A DNA stretch of 7,544 nucleotides from Acetobacteraceae bacterium (GCA_947478535.1 CANJXD010000277.1:1-7544); one strand, 5' to 3'. Shown: positions 1-6,941, numbered from the stretch's first letter. The notes: generated by a model not told the origin, from the sequence alone. Numbers and translations are program-made.

Positions 1-134
1 AAGGCTTCGGCGCCGAACCAGATGCAGGCGATGGCCGATGGCAGCAGCACGGCGGCGGACAGCGCGCGCGTCCGCAGGTCCCGCCACTTCTTGGGGTCCG
101 CCCCAACGGGTCCGGCAGCCTGCGGCGCGGGCAT
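1..134 (-). CDS. cdsA: Phosphatidate cytidylyltransferase, N-terminal fragment (cut by window edge)
   Basis: Only the first 44 codons lie in the window; the gene continues past position 1. CdsA makes CDP-diacylglycerol from phosphatidic acid and CTP at the inner membrane, the branch point to all phospholipids. The visible protein begins MPAPQAAG and, after a short polar lead, reads DLRTRALSAAVLLPSAIACI and then WFGAEA. An Arg-rich start running into a hydrophobic first membrane segment at about residues 24-40 is typical of CdsA. The ATG lies 8 bases after the uppS stop, which implies translational coupling; no strong ribosome binding site is visible. The identification rests on this short stretch plus its place directly after uppS, where cdsA normally sits. 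The catalytic C-terminal signature is outside the window. Confidence 0.85.
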   Translation of the reverse strand, partial: MPAPQAAGPVGADPKKWRDLRTRALSAAVLLPSAIACIWFGAEA

Positions 135-142
135 TGAGCCGC

Positions 143-931
<789 letters not shown>

Positions 932-973
932 CGCCCTTCGATCCCGGTTCCGGCCATCTCGCCTCGCGCGCCG

Positions 974-1546
974 TCAGCTCGTCCGGATATCCTTTTCCTT
1001 GTCCATCAGCGTCGCATCGACGGTCTTGATGCCGGAATCCGTCATCTTCTGGATCTCATCGCTCCAGCGCTTGACGTCGTCCTGGCTGGCTTCGGACTTC
1101 TTGTCCTTCTCCCAGCCCTTCACCGTCTCCATCCCGTCGCGGCGGACACCGCGCATGGCGACCTTGGCGGCCTCGGCATATTTGCCGGCCGTCTTCACCA
1201 GGTCATTCCGCCGTTCCTGGGTCAGCGGCGGCAGCGGCACGCGGATGACCTGGCCTTCGGCCATCGGGTTCAAGCCGAGCCCGCTGTCGCGGATCGCGAT
1301 TTCGACATGCTTGACCACGCTCTTGTCCCAGACCTGGACCGAGAGCAGCCCGGGGCCGGCCACCGAGATATTGGCGACCTGCGACAGTGGCTGGTTGGTG
1401 CCATAGGCCTCGACGCGGATCGGCTCCAGCAGCGCGGGGCTCGCGCGGCCGGTCCGAAGGCCCGAGAATTCCTTCTTCAACGTCTCGACAGCGCCATCCA
1501 TACGGCGCTGCAGGTCGCGCTTGAACGCGGCGAAATCGGCGGCCAT
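974..1546 (-). CDS. frr: Ribosome recycling factor
   Basis: RRF splits post-termination ribosomes together with EF-G, freeing the subunits for the next round. The 190-residue product is close to the usual 185. It shows the conserved blocks LRTGRASPALL (30-40), VWDKSVVKHVEIAIRDSGLGLNP across 72-94 in the second domain, EGQVIRVPLPPLTQERR (97-113) and the VRRD motif (134-137) on the long helix of domain I, whose arginines are needed for activity in E. coli RRF. A clear AAGGAAGGG ribosome binding site lies about 10 bases before the ATG and overlaps the end of pyrH, whose TAA is only 16 bases upstream. Coupled translation with pyrH is likely. Nothing looks truncated or unusual. Confidence 0.97.
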   Translation of the reverse strand: MAADFAAFKRDLQRRMDGAVETLKKEFSGLRTGRASPALLEPIRVEAYGTNQPLSQVANISVAGPGLLSVQVWDKSVVKHVEIAIRDSGLGLNPMAEGQVIRVPLPPLTQERRNDLVKTAGKYAEAAKVAMRGVRRDGMETVKGWEKDKKSEASQDDVKRWSDEIQKMTDSGIKTVDATLMDKEKDIRTS

Positions 1547-1562
1547 GCCCTGCCCTTCCTTT

Positions 1563-2285
1563 TTACGGATCGACCACGGTGGTGAATTTACCTTCGCCGC
1601 GCATCACGGCGGTAAAGGCACCGGGTTCGTGGATGTTGAAGACGATGATCGGCAGCTTGTTCTCACGCGCCAGGCTGATGGCGGCAGCGTCCATCACCGC
1701 CAGGTCACGCGCCAGCATCTCGAGGTAGGTCAACGTGACGTAGCGCTCGGCATCCGGGTTCTTGCGCGGGTCGGCGGAATAGACGCCATCGACCTGCGTG
1801 CCCTTCAGCAGCGCATCGCACCCCATCTCGGCCGCCCTGAGCGCGGCGGCGGTATCGGTGGTGAAGAAGGGGTTGCCCGTGCCGGCGGCGAAGATCACGA
1901 CCCGGCCCTTTTCCATGTGCCGCATGGCGCGGCGGCGGATGAAGGGCTCGCACAGGCTCGCCATCTCGATCGCGCTCTGCACGCGGGTGGCGACACCCAT
2001 CTTCTCCAGCCAGTTCTGCATGGCCAGCGCGTTCATTACGGTGGCCAGCATCCCCATGCCATCGGCCTGGGCGCGGTCCATGCCGCCGGAGGCACCGGCG
2101 ACGCCGCGGAAGATGTTGCCGCCGCCGATCACCATGCAGACCTGGACGCCAAGGGCGACCACATCGCGAACATCTTCCGCGATCCGCTTGAGAACGGCGA
2201 TATCGAGCCCGTAGTCCCGGGACCCCATCAGGGCTTCCCCGGATACCTTGAGCAGGACGCGCTTGTAGGTCAGTGGGGTGGTCAT
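1563..2285 (-). CDS. pyrH: Uridylate kinase (UMP kinase)
   Basis: PyrH phosphorylates UMP to UDP with ATP. It feeds pyrimidine nucleotide pools and, through UDP-sugars, cell-envelope synthesis. It belongs to the amino-acid-kinase fold and is normally a hexamer regulated by GTP and UTP. The 240 residues match the family length (about 240). Motifs seen are KVSGEAL at 13-19 (phosphate binding), [10 protein letters not shown] at 52-61, [14 protein letters not shown] at 76-89, [13 protein letters not shown] at 135-147 and [13 protein letters not shown] at 165-177. I start at the ATG of MTTPLTYKR. The frame stays open another 75 codons upstream, but that extension is Pro/Arg-rich, unlike the family, and would include a hairpin and a tandem repeat. 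No strong ribosome binding site precedes this ATG (only AGAGA close by). A candidate promoter lies 36-65 bases upstream. Confidence 0.96.
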   Translation of the reverse strand: MTTPLTYKRVLLKVSGEALMGSRDYGLDIAVLKRIAEDVRDVVALGVQVCMVIGGGNIFRGVAGASGGMDRAQADGMGMLATVMNALAMQNWLEKMGVATRVQSAIEMASLCEPFIRRRAMRHMEKGRVVIFAAGTGNPFFTTDTAAALRAAEMGCDALLKGTQVDGVYSADPRKNPDAERYVTLTYLEMLARDLAVMDAAAISLARENKLPIIVFNIHEPGAFTAVMRGEGKFTTVVDP

Positions 2286-2320
2286 TGTCTCTGGCGCGTT
2301 CCGGGGTCGAGGAAGGCCGC

Positions 2321-2350
2321 ACCATAGGCGTTGGCCCGTGGCGGCGGCAA
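2321..2350 (-). promoter_or_regulatory. Candidate promoter for pyrH
   Basis: Read on the minus strand, TTGCCG (2350-2345) is followed by an 18-base spacer and TATGGT (2326-2321). Each hexamer matches the sigma70 consensus at four of six positions. The predicted start, near 2314, would give a leader of about 28 bases before the pyrH ATG. The site lies downstream of the hairpin that follows tsf, so pyrH could be transcribed on its own. This is inferred from the motifs only; GC-rich genomes yield such matches by chance. Confidence 0.35.
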
Positions 2351-2418
2351 GGCAGGGGTGCGGCGGCGGAGCGGCGAGTTTTTCAGCGGCCCGGAGCGCC
2401 GGCACCGCCAGTGCCCAC

Positions 2419-2449
2419 GGCCGGAGGTGCGGCCGGAGGTGCGGCCGGA
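2419..2449. repeat. 12-bp tandem repeat, about 2.6 copies, in the tsf-pyrH gap
   Basis: The unit GGCCGGAGGTGC occurs at 2419-2430 and again at 2431-2442, followed by a partial third copy GGCCGGA at 2443-2449. The copies are identical. It lies in the 237-base non-coding gap between tsf and pyrH, between the tsf hairpin and the candidate pyrH promoter. It may be simple slippage or a short regulatory array; nothing in the sequence decides between these. Confidence 0.85.
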
Positions 2450-2486
2450 CGACCCAAACGGGGCCACCTGACAGGCAGCCAGGAAG

Positions 2487-2514
2487 CGGGGTGGCGGCAG
2501 ATGCCACCACCCCG
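2487..2514 (-). terminator. Hairpin after tsf, possible terminator or attenuator
   Basis: An 8-bp outer stem, CGGGGTGG (2487-2494) with CCACCCCG (2507-2514), encloses a one-base C/A mismatch and then a 3-bp inner stem GGC/GCC around the 4-base loop AGAT. On the minus strand it starts 8 bases after the tsf stop codon. The following bases (GCTTCC) are only mildly T-rich, so it is not a textbook intrinsic terminator. It could reduce read-through from rpsB-tsf into pyrH or protect the 3' end of the rpsB-tsf message. Confidence 0.5.
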
Positions 2515-2522
2515 GCAGAAGT

Positions 2523-3431
2523 TCAGCCCTTGGCGGCCGCGGCGACTTCGGCGGCGAAGTCCGACGCCACCTTCTCCACACCCTCACCCAGGTGGAAGCG
2601 GGCGAAGCCCACCAGCTTGCCGCCGGCCTTCTGGACGACCTGGCGGACGCGGCTTTCACCGTCATGCACCCAGACCTGCTCCAGCAGCACCACTTCCTCG
2701 TAGTACTTGCGGATCCGGCCTTCGATCATCTTCTCGATGATCGCCGCCGGCTTGCCGGAGCCCGCGGCCTGCTCGCGCAGCACGTTCTTCTCCCGCTCCA
2801 GGGCGGAGGGATCGACGGCGTCGACATCCAGCGCTTCCGGGCGGGTGGCCGCGACATGCATGCCGATCTGGCGGCCCAGCGTCTCGAACGCCGCCAGTTC
2901 GCTTTCCGCCTCAAGCGCCACCAGCACGCCGATCTTGCCGAGGCCCGGCTTGACCGCGTTGTGCATGTAGGTCGCGACGGTGCCGGAGGACACGCGCAGC
3001 ACGCGGGCGCGCCGGATCGTCATGTTCTCGCCGATCTTGGCGATCAGGCGGGTCAGCTCCTCCTGCGTGGAGTGCATGGTGCCCGGGAAGGTCGCCGCCT
3101 TGATGTGCTCGACATCGTCGCCGACCGACAGGGCGAGGCTCGCCACCTCGGCCACGAAATTCTGGAAATCCTCGTTGCGGGCGACGAAATCCGTCTCCGC
3201 ATTCACTTCCACCATCGAGGCGACGGTCGGGCCGGAGGCAACGCCCACCAGGCCTTCCGCGGCAACACGGCCGGACTTCTTGGCGGCGGCCGAAAGGCCC
3301 TTCTTCCGCAGCCAGTCGATCGCGGCTTCCATGTCGCCATTCGCTTCGACGAGCGCCTTCTTGCAGTCCATCATGCCGGCACCCGTCTTCTCACGAAGAT
3401 CGCGCACCAGGGCTGCGGTGATTTCGGCCAT
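2523..3431 (-). CDS. tsf: Translation elongation factor Ts
   Basis: EF-Ts is the guanine nucleotide exchange factor that recycles EF-Tu from its GDP to its GTP form in the cytosol. The 302-residue product begins [20 protein letters not shown], the N-terminal UBA-like domain, with the signature [16 protein letters not shown] at 12-27. It then carries the EF-Tu-contacting core motif TDFVARN at 80-86. The rest of the core domain runs to an Ala-rich C-terminal helix. Length is slightly above the 283 residues of E. coli. The frame is open 35 codons further upstream, but that part spans two inverted repeats and does not resemble EF-Ts. The chosen ATG has a GGGAG ribosome binding site 9 bases before it. 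That site sits in the loop of a small 5-bp stem (GATCG 3435-3439 with CGATC 3444-3448). It follows rpsB by 138 bases, the standard pairing. Confidence 0.97.
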   Translation of the reverse strand: MAEITAALVRDLREKTGAGMMDCKKALVEANGDMEAAIDWLRKKGLSAAAKKSGRVAAEGLVGVASGPTVASMVEVNAETDFVARNEDFQNFVAEVASLALSVGDDVEHIKAATFPGTMHSTQEELTRLIAKIGENMTIRRARVLRVSSGTVATYMHNAVKPGLGKIGVLVALEAESELAAFETLGRQIGMHVAATRPEALDVDAVDPSALEREKNVLREQAAGSGKPAAIIEKMIEGRIRKYYEEVVLLEQVWVHDGESRVRQVVQKAGGKLVGFARFHLGEGVEKVASDFAAEVAAAAKG

Positions 3432-3459
3432 GTCGATCGCTCCCGATCCATCGGATAAC

Positions 3460-3490
3460 GGCCGCGACGGGGTGACAGCCCCGCGCGGCC
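3460..3490 (-). promoter_or_regulatory. Strong hairpin just upstream of tsf
   Basis: GGCCGCG (3460-3466) pairs with CGCGGCC (3484-3490), and CGGGG (3468-3472) pairs with CCCCG (3479-3483). The result is a 12-bp stem with one bulged A at 3467 and a six-base loop. It ends 28 bases before the tsf ATG in the transcribed strand. It is too close to the gene, and lacks the T-run, for a simple terminator. A role in tsf translation, message processing or stability is inference. Confidence 0.5.
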
Positions 3491-3537
3491 CGAACCATTC
3501 ATTGTTCCGGGCCTTGCGACCCGGCATCGGAGACATC

Positions 3538-3563
3538 GGGTCTGGCGGCTAGCCGCCAGACCC
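3538..3563 (-). terminator. Perfect 26-bp palindrome directly after rpsB
   Basis: The 13-base arm GGGTCTGGCGGCT is followed at once by its exact complement AGCCGCCAGACCC. In RNA this folds into a stem of about 11 bp with a CUAG tetraloop. It starts 6 bases after the rpsB stop codon. The bases after it (CGATGTCTCC) are not a U-tract, so full intrinsic termination is doubtful. An attenuator that lowers tsf relative to rpsB expression, or an RNA-stabilising hairpin, is as likely. A protein-bound operator inside the gap cannot be ruled out. Confidence 0.55.
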
Positions 3564-3569
3564 AAGGCA

Positions 3570-4370
3570 TCAGGCCGCCGGCTGCTCGCCGGCTTCCGGG
3601 GCCAGAACCTCGGCCGCCACATCGGGCAGCGCCTCGACCGGCAGGTCCGCCTGCGCGCCGAGATCGGCGCCGGAGGAGCCGAGCTCGGCGGAGATGCCGT
3701 CCAGCACCGCACCGGCGACCATGTCGCAGTACATGTGGATGGCGCGGATCGCGTCGTCATTGCCCGGGATCGGGTAGGCGATGCCGGACGGATCGGCATT
3801 GCTGTCCACCACGGCGACGACGGGAATGCCCAGCTTGTTGGCTTCCTCGATCGCCAGCTTCTCCTTCACCGTGTCGATGACGAAGATGATGTCCGGCAGG
3901 CCGCCCATGTCCTTGATGCCGCCGAGCGCGCGGTCAAGCTTCTCCTTGTCCCGCGTCAGCATCAGGACTTCCTTCTTGGTAAGGCCCTGGATGTTGCCGC
4001 CGAGCTGCTCTTCCATCTGCTTCAGGCGCTTGATGCTGCCCTGGATGGTCTTCCAGTTGGTCAGCATGCCGCCGAGCCAGCGGTGGTTGACGTAGTACTG
4101 GCCGCAACGCGCGGCGCTTTCCGCTACGTAGTCCGCCGCCGCCTTCTTGGTGCCGACCAGCAGCACGCGGCCGCCACCGGCGACAACATCGCGGATGGCG
4201 CGCAGCGCGCGGTCCATCATCGGCACGGTCTGCTGCAGGTCCAGGATATGGACCTGGTTGCGGACGCCGAAGATGTACGGCGACATCTTGGGGTTCCAGC
4301 GGCGCGTATGGTGGCCGAAATGCACGCCGGCCTCGAGCAGGCCGCGCAGGGTAACGTCGGGCATCGCCAT
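3570..4370 (-). CDS. rpsB: 30S ribosomal protein S2
   Basis: S2 is a late-assembling protein of the small subunit, bound between head and body and needed for S1 docking. The 266 residues contain the family signatures [19 protein letters not shown] (11-29), [13 protein letters not shown] (37-49), [11 protein letters not shown] (96-106) and the second signature from [20 protein letters not shown] (159-178) to [11 protein letters not shown] (184-194). The last 35 or so residues, from about 231, form an Ala/Glu/Pro-rich acidic tail beyond the folded domain. Such tails vary between bacteria. Start: AAGGA lies 8 bases before the first ATG; a second in-frame ATG two codons later (4364) would be too far from it. 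It is the first gene of the minus-strand operon. Its leader contains a perfect hairpin at 4472-4490. S2 represses its own message in E. coli; whether that applies here is not visible. Confidence 0.98.
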   Translation of the reverse strand: MAMPDVTLRGLLEAGVHFGHHTRRWNPKMSPYIFGVRNQVHILDLQQTVPMMDRALRAIRDVVAGGGRVLLVGTKKAAADYVAESAARCGQYYVNHRWLGGMLTNWKTIQGSIKRLKQMEEQLGGNIQGLTKKEVLMLTRDKEKLDRALGGIKDMGGLPDIIFVIDTVKEKLAIEEANKLGIPVVAVVDSNADPSGIAYPIPGNDDAIRAIHMYCDMVAGAVLDGISAELGSSGADLGAQADLPVEALPDVAAEVLAPEAGEQPAA

Positions 4371-4471
4371 CGACGGATTCCTTCTAACTTCCAGTGGTCC
4401 GGTTTGCCTCCGCGCTGCCGCCCCCGCCCCTGGAACCGCAGGGCAAGGACCGGACCCTTGTGTCGCCCCCG

Positions 4472-4490
4472 CCCCACGGGAACCGTGGGG
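4472..4490 (-). promoter_or_regulatory. Perfect hairpin in the rpsB leader / divergent intergenic region
   Basis: CCCCACGG (4472-4479) pairs with CCGTGGGG (4483-4490) around a 3-base loop, about 100 bases before the rpsB ATG. If rpsB transcription starts further upstream, this would be a stable element of the 5' leader, where S2 autoregulation acts in E. coli. It could instead terminate or shield transcripts arriving from either side. A smaller 5-bp hairpin (CTCCG AAA CGGAG) lies at 4594-4606. Apart from these, the two candidate promoters and the rpsB ribosome binding site, I see nothing else in the 285-base divergent gap. Confidence 0.45.
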
Positions 4491-4560
4491 TCAGGCGCGC
4501 CGGAAGGGTGCACCGCGTGCGAATTTGCCGCCCCAGGGTTTCCCCCGGACCGGCGGCGGC

Positions 4561-4589
4561 GCTATGCCCCATCCCGCCGCGCCCCGCAA
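4561..4589 (-). promoter_or_regulatory. Weak candidate promoter for the rpsB operon
   Basis: On the minus strand TTGCGG (4589-4584) is followed by 17 bases and CATAGC (4566-4561). The -35 keeps TTG; the -10 keeps only the central ATA. Transcription would start near 4555 and give an rpsB leader of about 185 bases that includes the 4472-4490 hairpin. A strong promoter is expected somewhere in this gap for a ribosomal protein operon. This is the best spacing match I found, but it is a poor consensus match. Confidence 0.25.
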
Positions 4590-4620
4590 GACACTCCGAA
4601 ACGGAGCCGCGTGAGACAGT

Positions 4621-4648
4621 TTGCCGCGGGCGCTGAGTTCCCTATCCT
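4621..4648 (+). promoter_or_regulatory. Candidate promoter for the glycosyltransferase genes, possibly leaderless
   Basis: TTGCCG (4621-4626), a 16-base spacer, and TATCCT (4643-4648) form a plausible sigma70-type promoter. The -10 ends 7 bases before the ATG at 4656, so transcription would begin at or next to the start codon. That agrees with the lack of a convincing Shine-Dalgarno sequence there. Inference from motifs only. Confidence 0.4.
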
Positions 4649-4655
4649 GCGGCCG

Positions 4656-6941
4656 ATGCGCATCCTCGTCATCTCCCCCACCCCCAGCCATCCGCAGGAT
4701 GCCGGCAACCGCGCCCGCATCCATGCGGTGCTGTCCGGGCTGAAGGCGGCCGGCCACGCCATCCATCTGTGCCTGCTGCTGCGGGAGAACCCTTCCCCCG
4801 CCGCGCTCTCCGCCATGGCGGCGGCGTGGGACGAGTTGGTGACGGTGCCGCATGACCGGGCGCGCGAACAACGCGGCCTGGGCGCGCTCCATGCGATCGA
4901 TGACTGGATCCTCCCGGAGGCGGAAGCCGCCTTCGCCACCCTCGCCGCGCGCGAGCCTGGCTTCGACCTGGTGCTGGTCGAGTATGTCTTCCTCTCCCGC
5001 GCGCTCGAATTTTTCAGCGATTCTGTCGTGAAGGTGATCGACACGCATGACGTCTTCGGCGACCGCGCGGCGAAGCTCGCGGCGCTCGGGCTGGAAAACC
5101 GCTTCTTCGCCACAACACCCGAGGAGGAAGCCCGCGGCCTGGACCGCGCCCATCTCGTGCTGGCGATCCAGGAGGAGGAACGCCAGCGTTTTGCCTGGGC
5201 GACGCGGGCCGCGACGGCCACCCTCGGCCACCTGCCGCCCGACCCGCGCCCGCCTTTGCCGCCGCGGGGCGGGGATGGCTGGCTCGCCATCGGCTACATC
5301 GGCAGCGCCAACCCGCTGAACACCCGCGCCCTGGCCCGGCTGCTGGAGGCCCTGCCGCCTGGGGACATCGCCGCCGCGGGGGGGGAGATGGTGGTGGCCG
5401 GTGGCGCCGCCGGGGCGCTGGGTCCGGACGCCGGGTTGCGCCTGCTCGGCCCGGTGCCGGACGCCGATCAGCTCTACGCCCAGGTCGATCTCGTGGTGAA
5501 CCCGCATGAGGGCGGCACGGGCCTCAAGATCAAGACGGTGGAGGCCCTGGCACGCGGCCGCCCGGTGATTGGCACGGCGGATGCCTTTGCGGGCCTGCCG
5601 GCCGAGCACAGTTTCCACGCCGCGGCCGATGCGGCGGAGGTCGCGGTGCAGTGCCGGCGCTGGCTGGCCGATCCTGCCTTCCGGGATGACGTGGCGGCGG
5701 CCTCCGCCACGCTGATCCGGCGCTATCGCCTTGCGGTGGAGGGCGCTGCCGCGCGCCTGGCCTCCCCCGCCGGGCTGGCCGGGCTGCTGGACCGGCCACG
5801 CCTGCTGGTGCTGACGGATGTGCCCTTCTGGCGCGTCTCGCTCGGCAACCAGGCGCGCATCGCCGCCGTGCTGGATGCGGCGCGGGCCTCCATGGAACTG
5901 GACCTGTTCTTCACTGGGCACCTGCCGGGGGAAGAACGCGCCGCTGCCCAGGCTGCGCTCGGCCCGCGCGGCCGGCTGTTCACCCCCGAACCGGCCGGGC
6001 CGGTGGAGGCAGCGCCCTGGGGCTTCACCCCGTTCGAGAAGGCACGCTTCGATGCGGGGCTGATGGCCTCGCTGGAGGCGCATCTTGCCGCCCATCCGCC
6101 CCAGGCGGTGCTGGTGGAATATCTCCGCCTGTCCTGGATGCGGCTCGCCCGCGGGATGCCGCCGCTGACGGTGCTCGACACGCATGATGTGATGTCACTG
6201 CGCGCGCGGAATTTCCGCCTGTTCGGGCAGGACCATTTCATCCAGATTCCGGTGCCGGAGGAGTTGAAGATCCTTGCCTCCTTCGGGATCGTGCTGGCGA
6301 TCCAGGCGGAGGAATGGCGCTGGCTGGACCGGCTGCTGCCGGGGCGCATCCTGCTCGCCCCGCACGCGGTGCCCGCCCTGCCCCGCGCCACCGGGTCTCC
6401 CCCCGGTGCCCCCCTCCGCATCGGCTTCCTTGGCGGGGACAGCCCGATGAACCGGGATGGGCTGCGCTGGCTCCTCGACCAGGTCTGGCCCTGCATCGCC
6501 CCGCTCGGCGCGGAGTTGCACGTCGCCGGCGGCGTCTGCGTGGAGGCGCCGCGCGGCCGGCCCGGCGTGGTGCTGCATGGGGAGGTGGCGGAGCAGCACG
6601 CCTTCCTCGGGATGCTGGATATCGCGGTGAATCCGGTCGCCTATGGCGGTGGCCTCAAGATCAAGACGGTGGAATACCTCGCCCGTGGCTTGCCCAGCGT
6701 GCTGACGGCGGAAGCCCTGTTCGGCATCGCCGGCGGTGCGGGCACCGCCTATGCGCTCGCGGCGAACCGCGCCGAATTCGTCGATGCACTGGCCGTGCTG
6801 GTCCTGGACCCGGATGCGCGCGCCCGCATGGCAGAGGCCGCCTTCGCCTTCGGGCGCCGGCATTTCGGGCCGGAGGCGCTGGCGCCCTCCCTCGGCACCA
6901 TCGCGGCGCTGGCGCGCGGCGTGCCACGCCTCGCGGCATGA
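4656..6941 (+). CDS. Fused double glycosyltransferase: two tandem GT-B (GT4-like) modules
   Basis: This 761-residue protein consists of two homologous glycosyltransferase modules, about 1-378 and 379-761. Each has an N-terminal Rossmann half and a C-terminal nucleotide-sugar half. Matching motifs are: RILVISPTP (2-10) and RLLVLTDVP (382-390); GNRARI (17-22) and GNQARI (397-402); VLVEY (106-110) and VLVEY (485-489); IDTHDV (128-133) and LDTHDV (507-512); VLAIQ (168-172) and VLAIQ (546-550); IGYIGS (212-217) and IGFLGG (589-594); VAGG (247-250) and VAGG (623-626); GLKIKTVE (289-296) and GLKIKTVE (666-673). The last is the GT4-type donor-phosphate and catalytic region ending in a conserved Glu. 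Module 1 has an extra Glu285 in NPHEGG where module 2 has Ala662 in NPVAYG. There is no signal peptide or membrane segment, so it is likely cytosolic, acting on nucleotide-sugar donors for a surface glycan; donor and acceptor are unknown. Start: an in-frame GTG at 4611 is an alternative, but ATG 4656 begins the first beta strand. The next gene overlaps by ATGA. Confidence 0.88.
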   Translation: MRILVISPTPSHPQDAGNRARIHAVLSGLKAAGHAIHLCLLLRENPSPAALSAMAAAWDELVTVPHDRAREQRGLGALHAIDDWILPEAEAAFATLAAREPGFDLVLVEYVFLSRALEFFSDSVVKVIDTHDVFGDRAAKLAALGLENRFFATTPEEEARGLDRAHLVLAIQEEERQRFAWATRAATATLGHLPPDPRPPLPPRGGDGWLAIGYIGSANPLNTRALARLLEALPPGDIAAAGGEMVVAGGAAGALGPDAGLRLLGPVPDADQLYAQVDLVVNPHEGGTGLKIKTVEALARGRPVIGTADAFAGLPAEHSFHAAADAAEVAVQCRRWLADPAFRDDVAAASATLIRRYRLAVEGAAARLASPAGLAGLLDRPRLLVLTDVPFWRVSLGNQARIAAVLDAARASMELDLFFTGHLPGEERAAAQAALGPRGRLFTPEPAGPVEAAPWGFTPFEKARFDAGLMASLEAHLAAHPPQAVLVEYLRLSWMRLARGMPPLTVLDTHDVMSLRARNFRLFGQDHFIQIPVPEELKILASFGIVLAIQAEEWRWLDRLLPGRILLAPHAVPALPRATGSPPGAPLRIGFLGGDSPMNRDGLRWLLDQVWPCIAPLGAELHVAGGVCVEAPRGRPGVVLHGEVAEQHAFLGMLDIAVNPVAYGGGLKIKTVEYLARGLPSVLTAEALFGIAGGAGTAYALAANRAEFVDALAVLVLDPDARARMAEAAFAFGRRHFGPEALAPSLGTIAALARGVPRLAA
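5378..5385 (+). repeat. Run of eight G inside the first glycosyltransferase module
   Basis: Eight consecutive G bases encode part of AAAGGE near residues 239-244. Loss of one G would shift the frame into a TGA at 5497-5499, cutting the protein just before the donor-binding motif of module 1. Poly-G runs in glycosyltransferase genes are known phase-variation sites in some pathogens; in a GC-rich genome chance is a good alternative. Confidence 0.9.
5520..5542 (+). repeat. 23-bp direct repeat, copy 1 (module 1 GLKIKTVE motif)
   Basis: This stretch, starting GGCCTCAAGATC and ending GGTGGA, is identical to 6651-6673. The spacing of 1131 bases is exactly 377 codons. It encodes the conserved GLKIKTVE motif. 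It is the longest exact match I found between the two modules and supports an intragenic duplication. Selection on the motif alone would permit synonymous changes. Confidence 0.92.
6651..6673 (+). repeat. 23-bp direct repeat, copy 2 (module 2 GLKIKTVE motif)
   Basis: Second copy of the repeat at 5520-5542, in the same reading frame. Shorter exact matches with similar offsets also link the two modules: 13 bp at 5038-5050 and 6175-6187 (the DTHD motif), and 16 bp at 5157-5172 and 6291-6306 (the VLAIQ motif). Confidence 0.92.

Noticed and set aside
2286..2510. 75-codon upstream extension of pyrH
   Set aside because: It is Pro/Arg-rich, crosses the tandem repeat and part of the tsf hairpin, and UMP kinases start at the MTTPLTYKR position.
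3432..3536. 35-codon upstream extension of tsf
   Set aside because: It covers one of the hairpins and lacks EF-Ts similarity. The ATG at 3431 has a GGGAG site and gives the normal MAEIT start.
4507..4514. Short palindrome GGTGCACC in the divergent gap
   Set aside because: Eight bases are too short to mean anything by themselves in this composition, and there is no second copy nearby.
3735..4655. In-frame upstream extension of the double glycosyltransferase (another 307 codons)
   Set aside because: Most of the extension is antisense to rpsB and shows no domain. The ATG at 4656 starts the first Rossmann strand and follows a promoter-like site.
4491..6185. Long minus-strand open frame (564 codons) opposite the double glycosyltransferase
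   Set aside because: The plus strand here encodes two modules with matching motifs. The antisense product is low-complexity and Arg/Gly-rich, which is a composition artefact.
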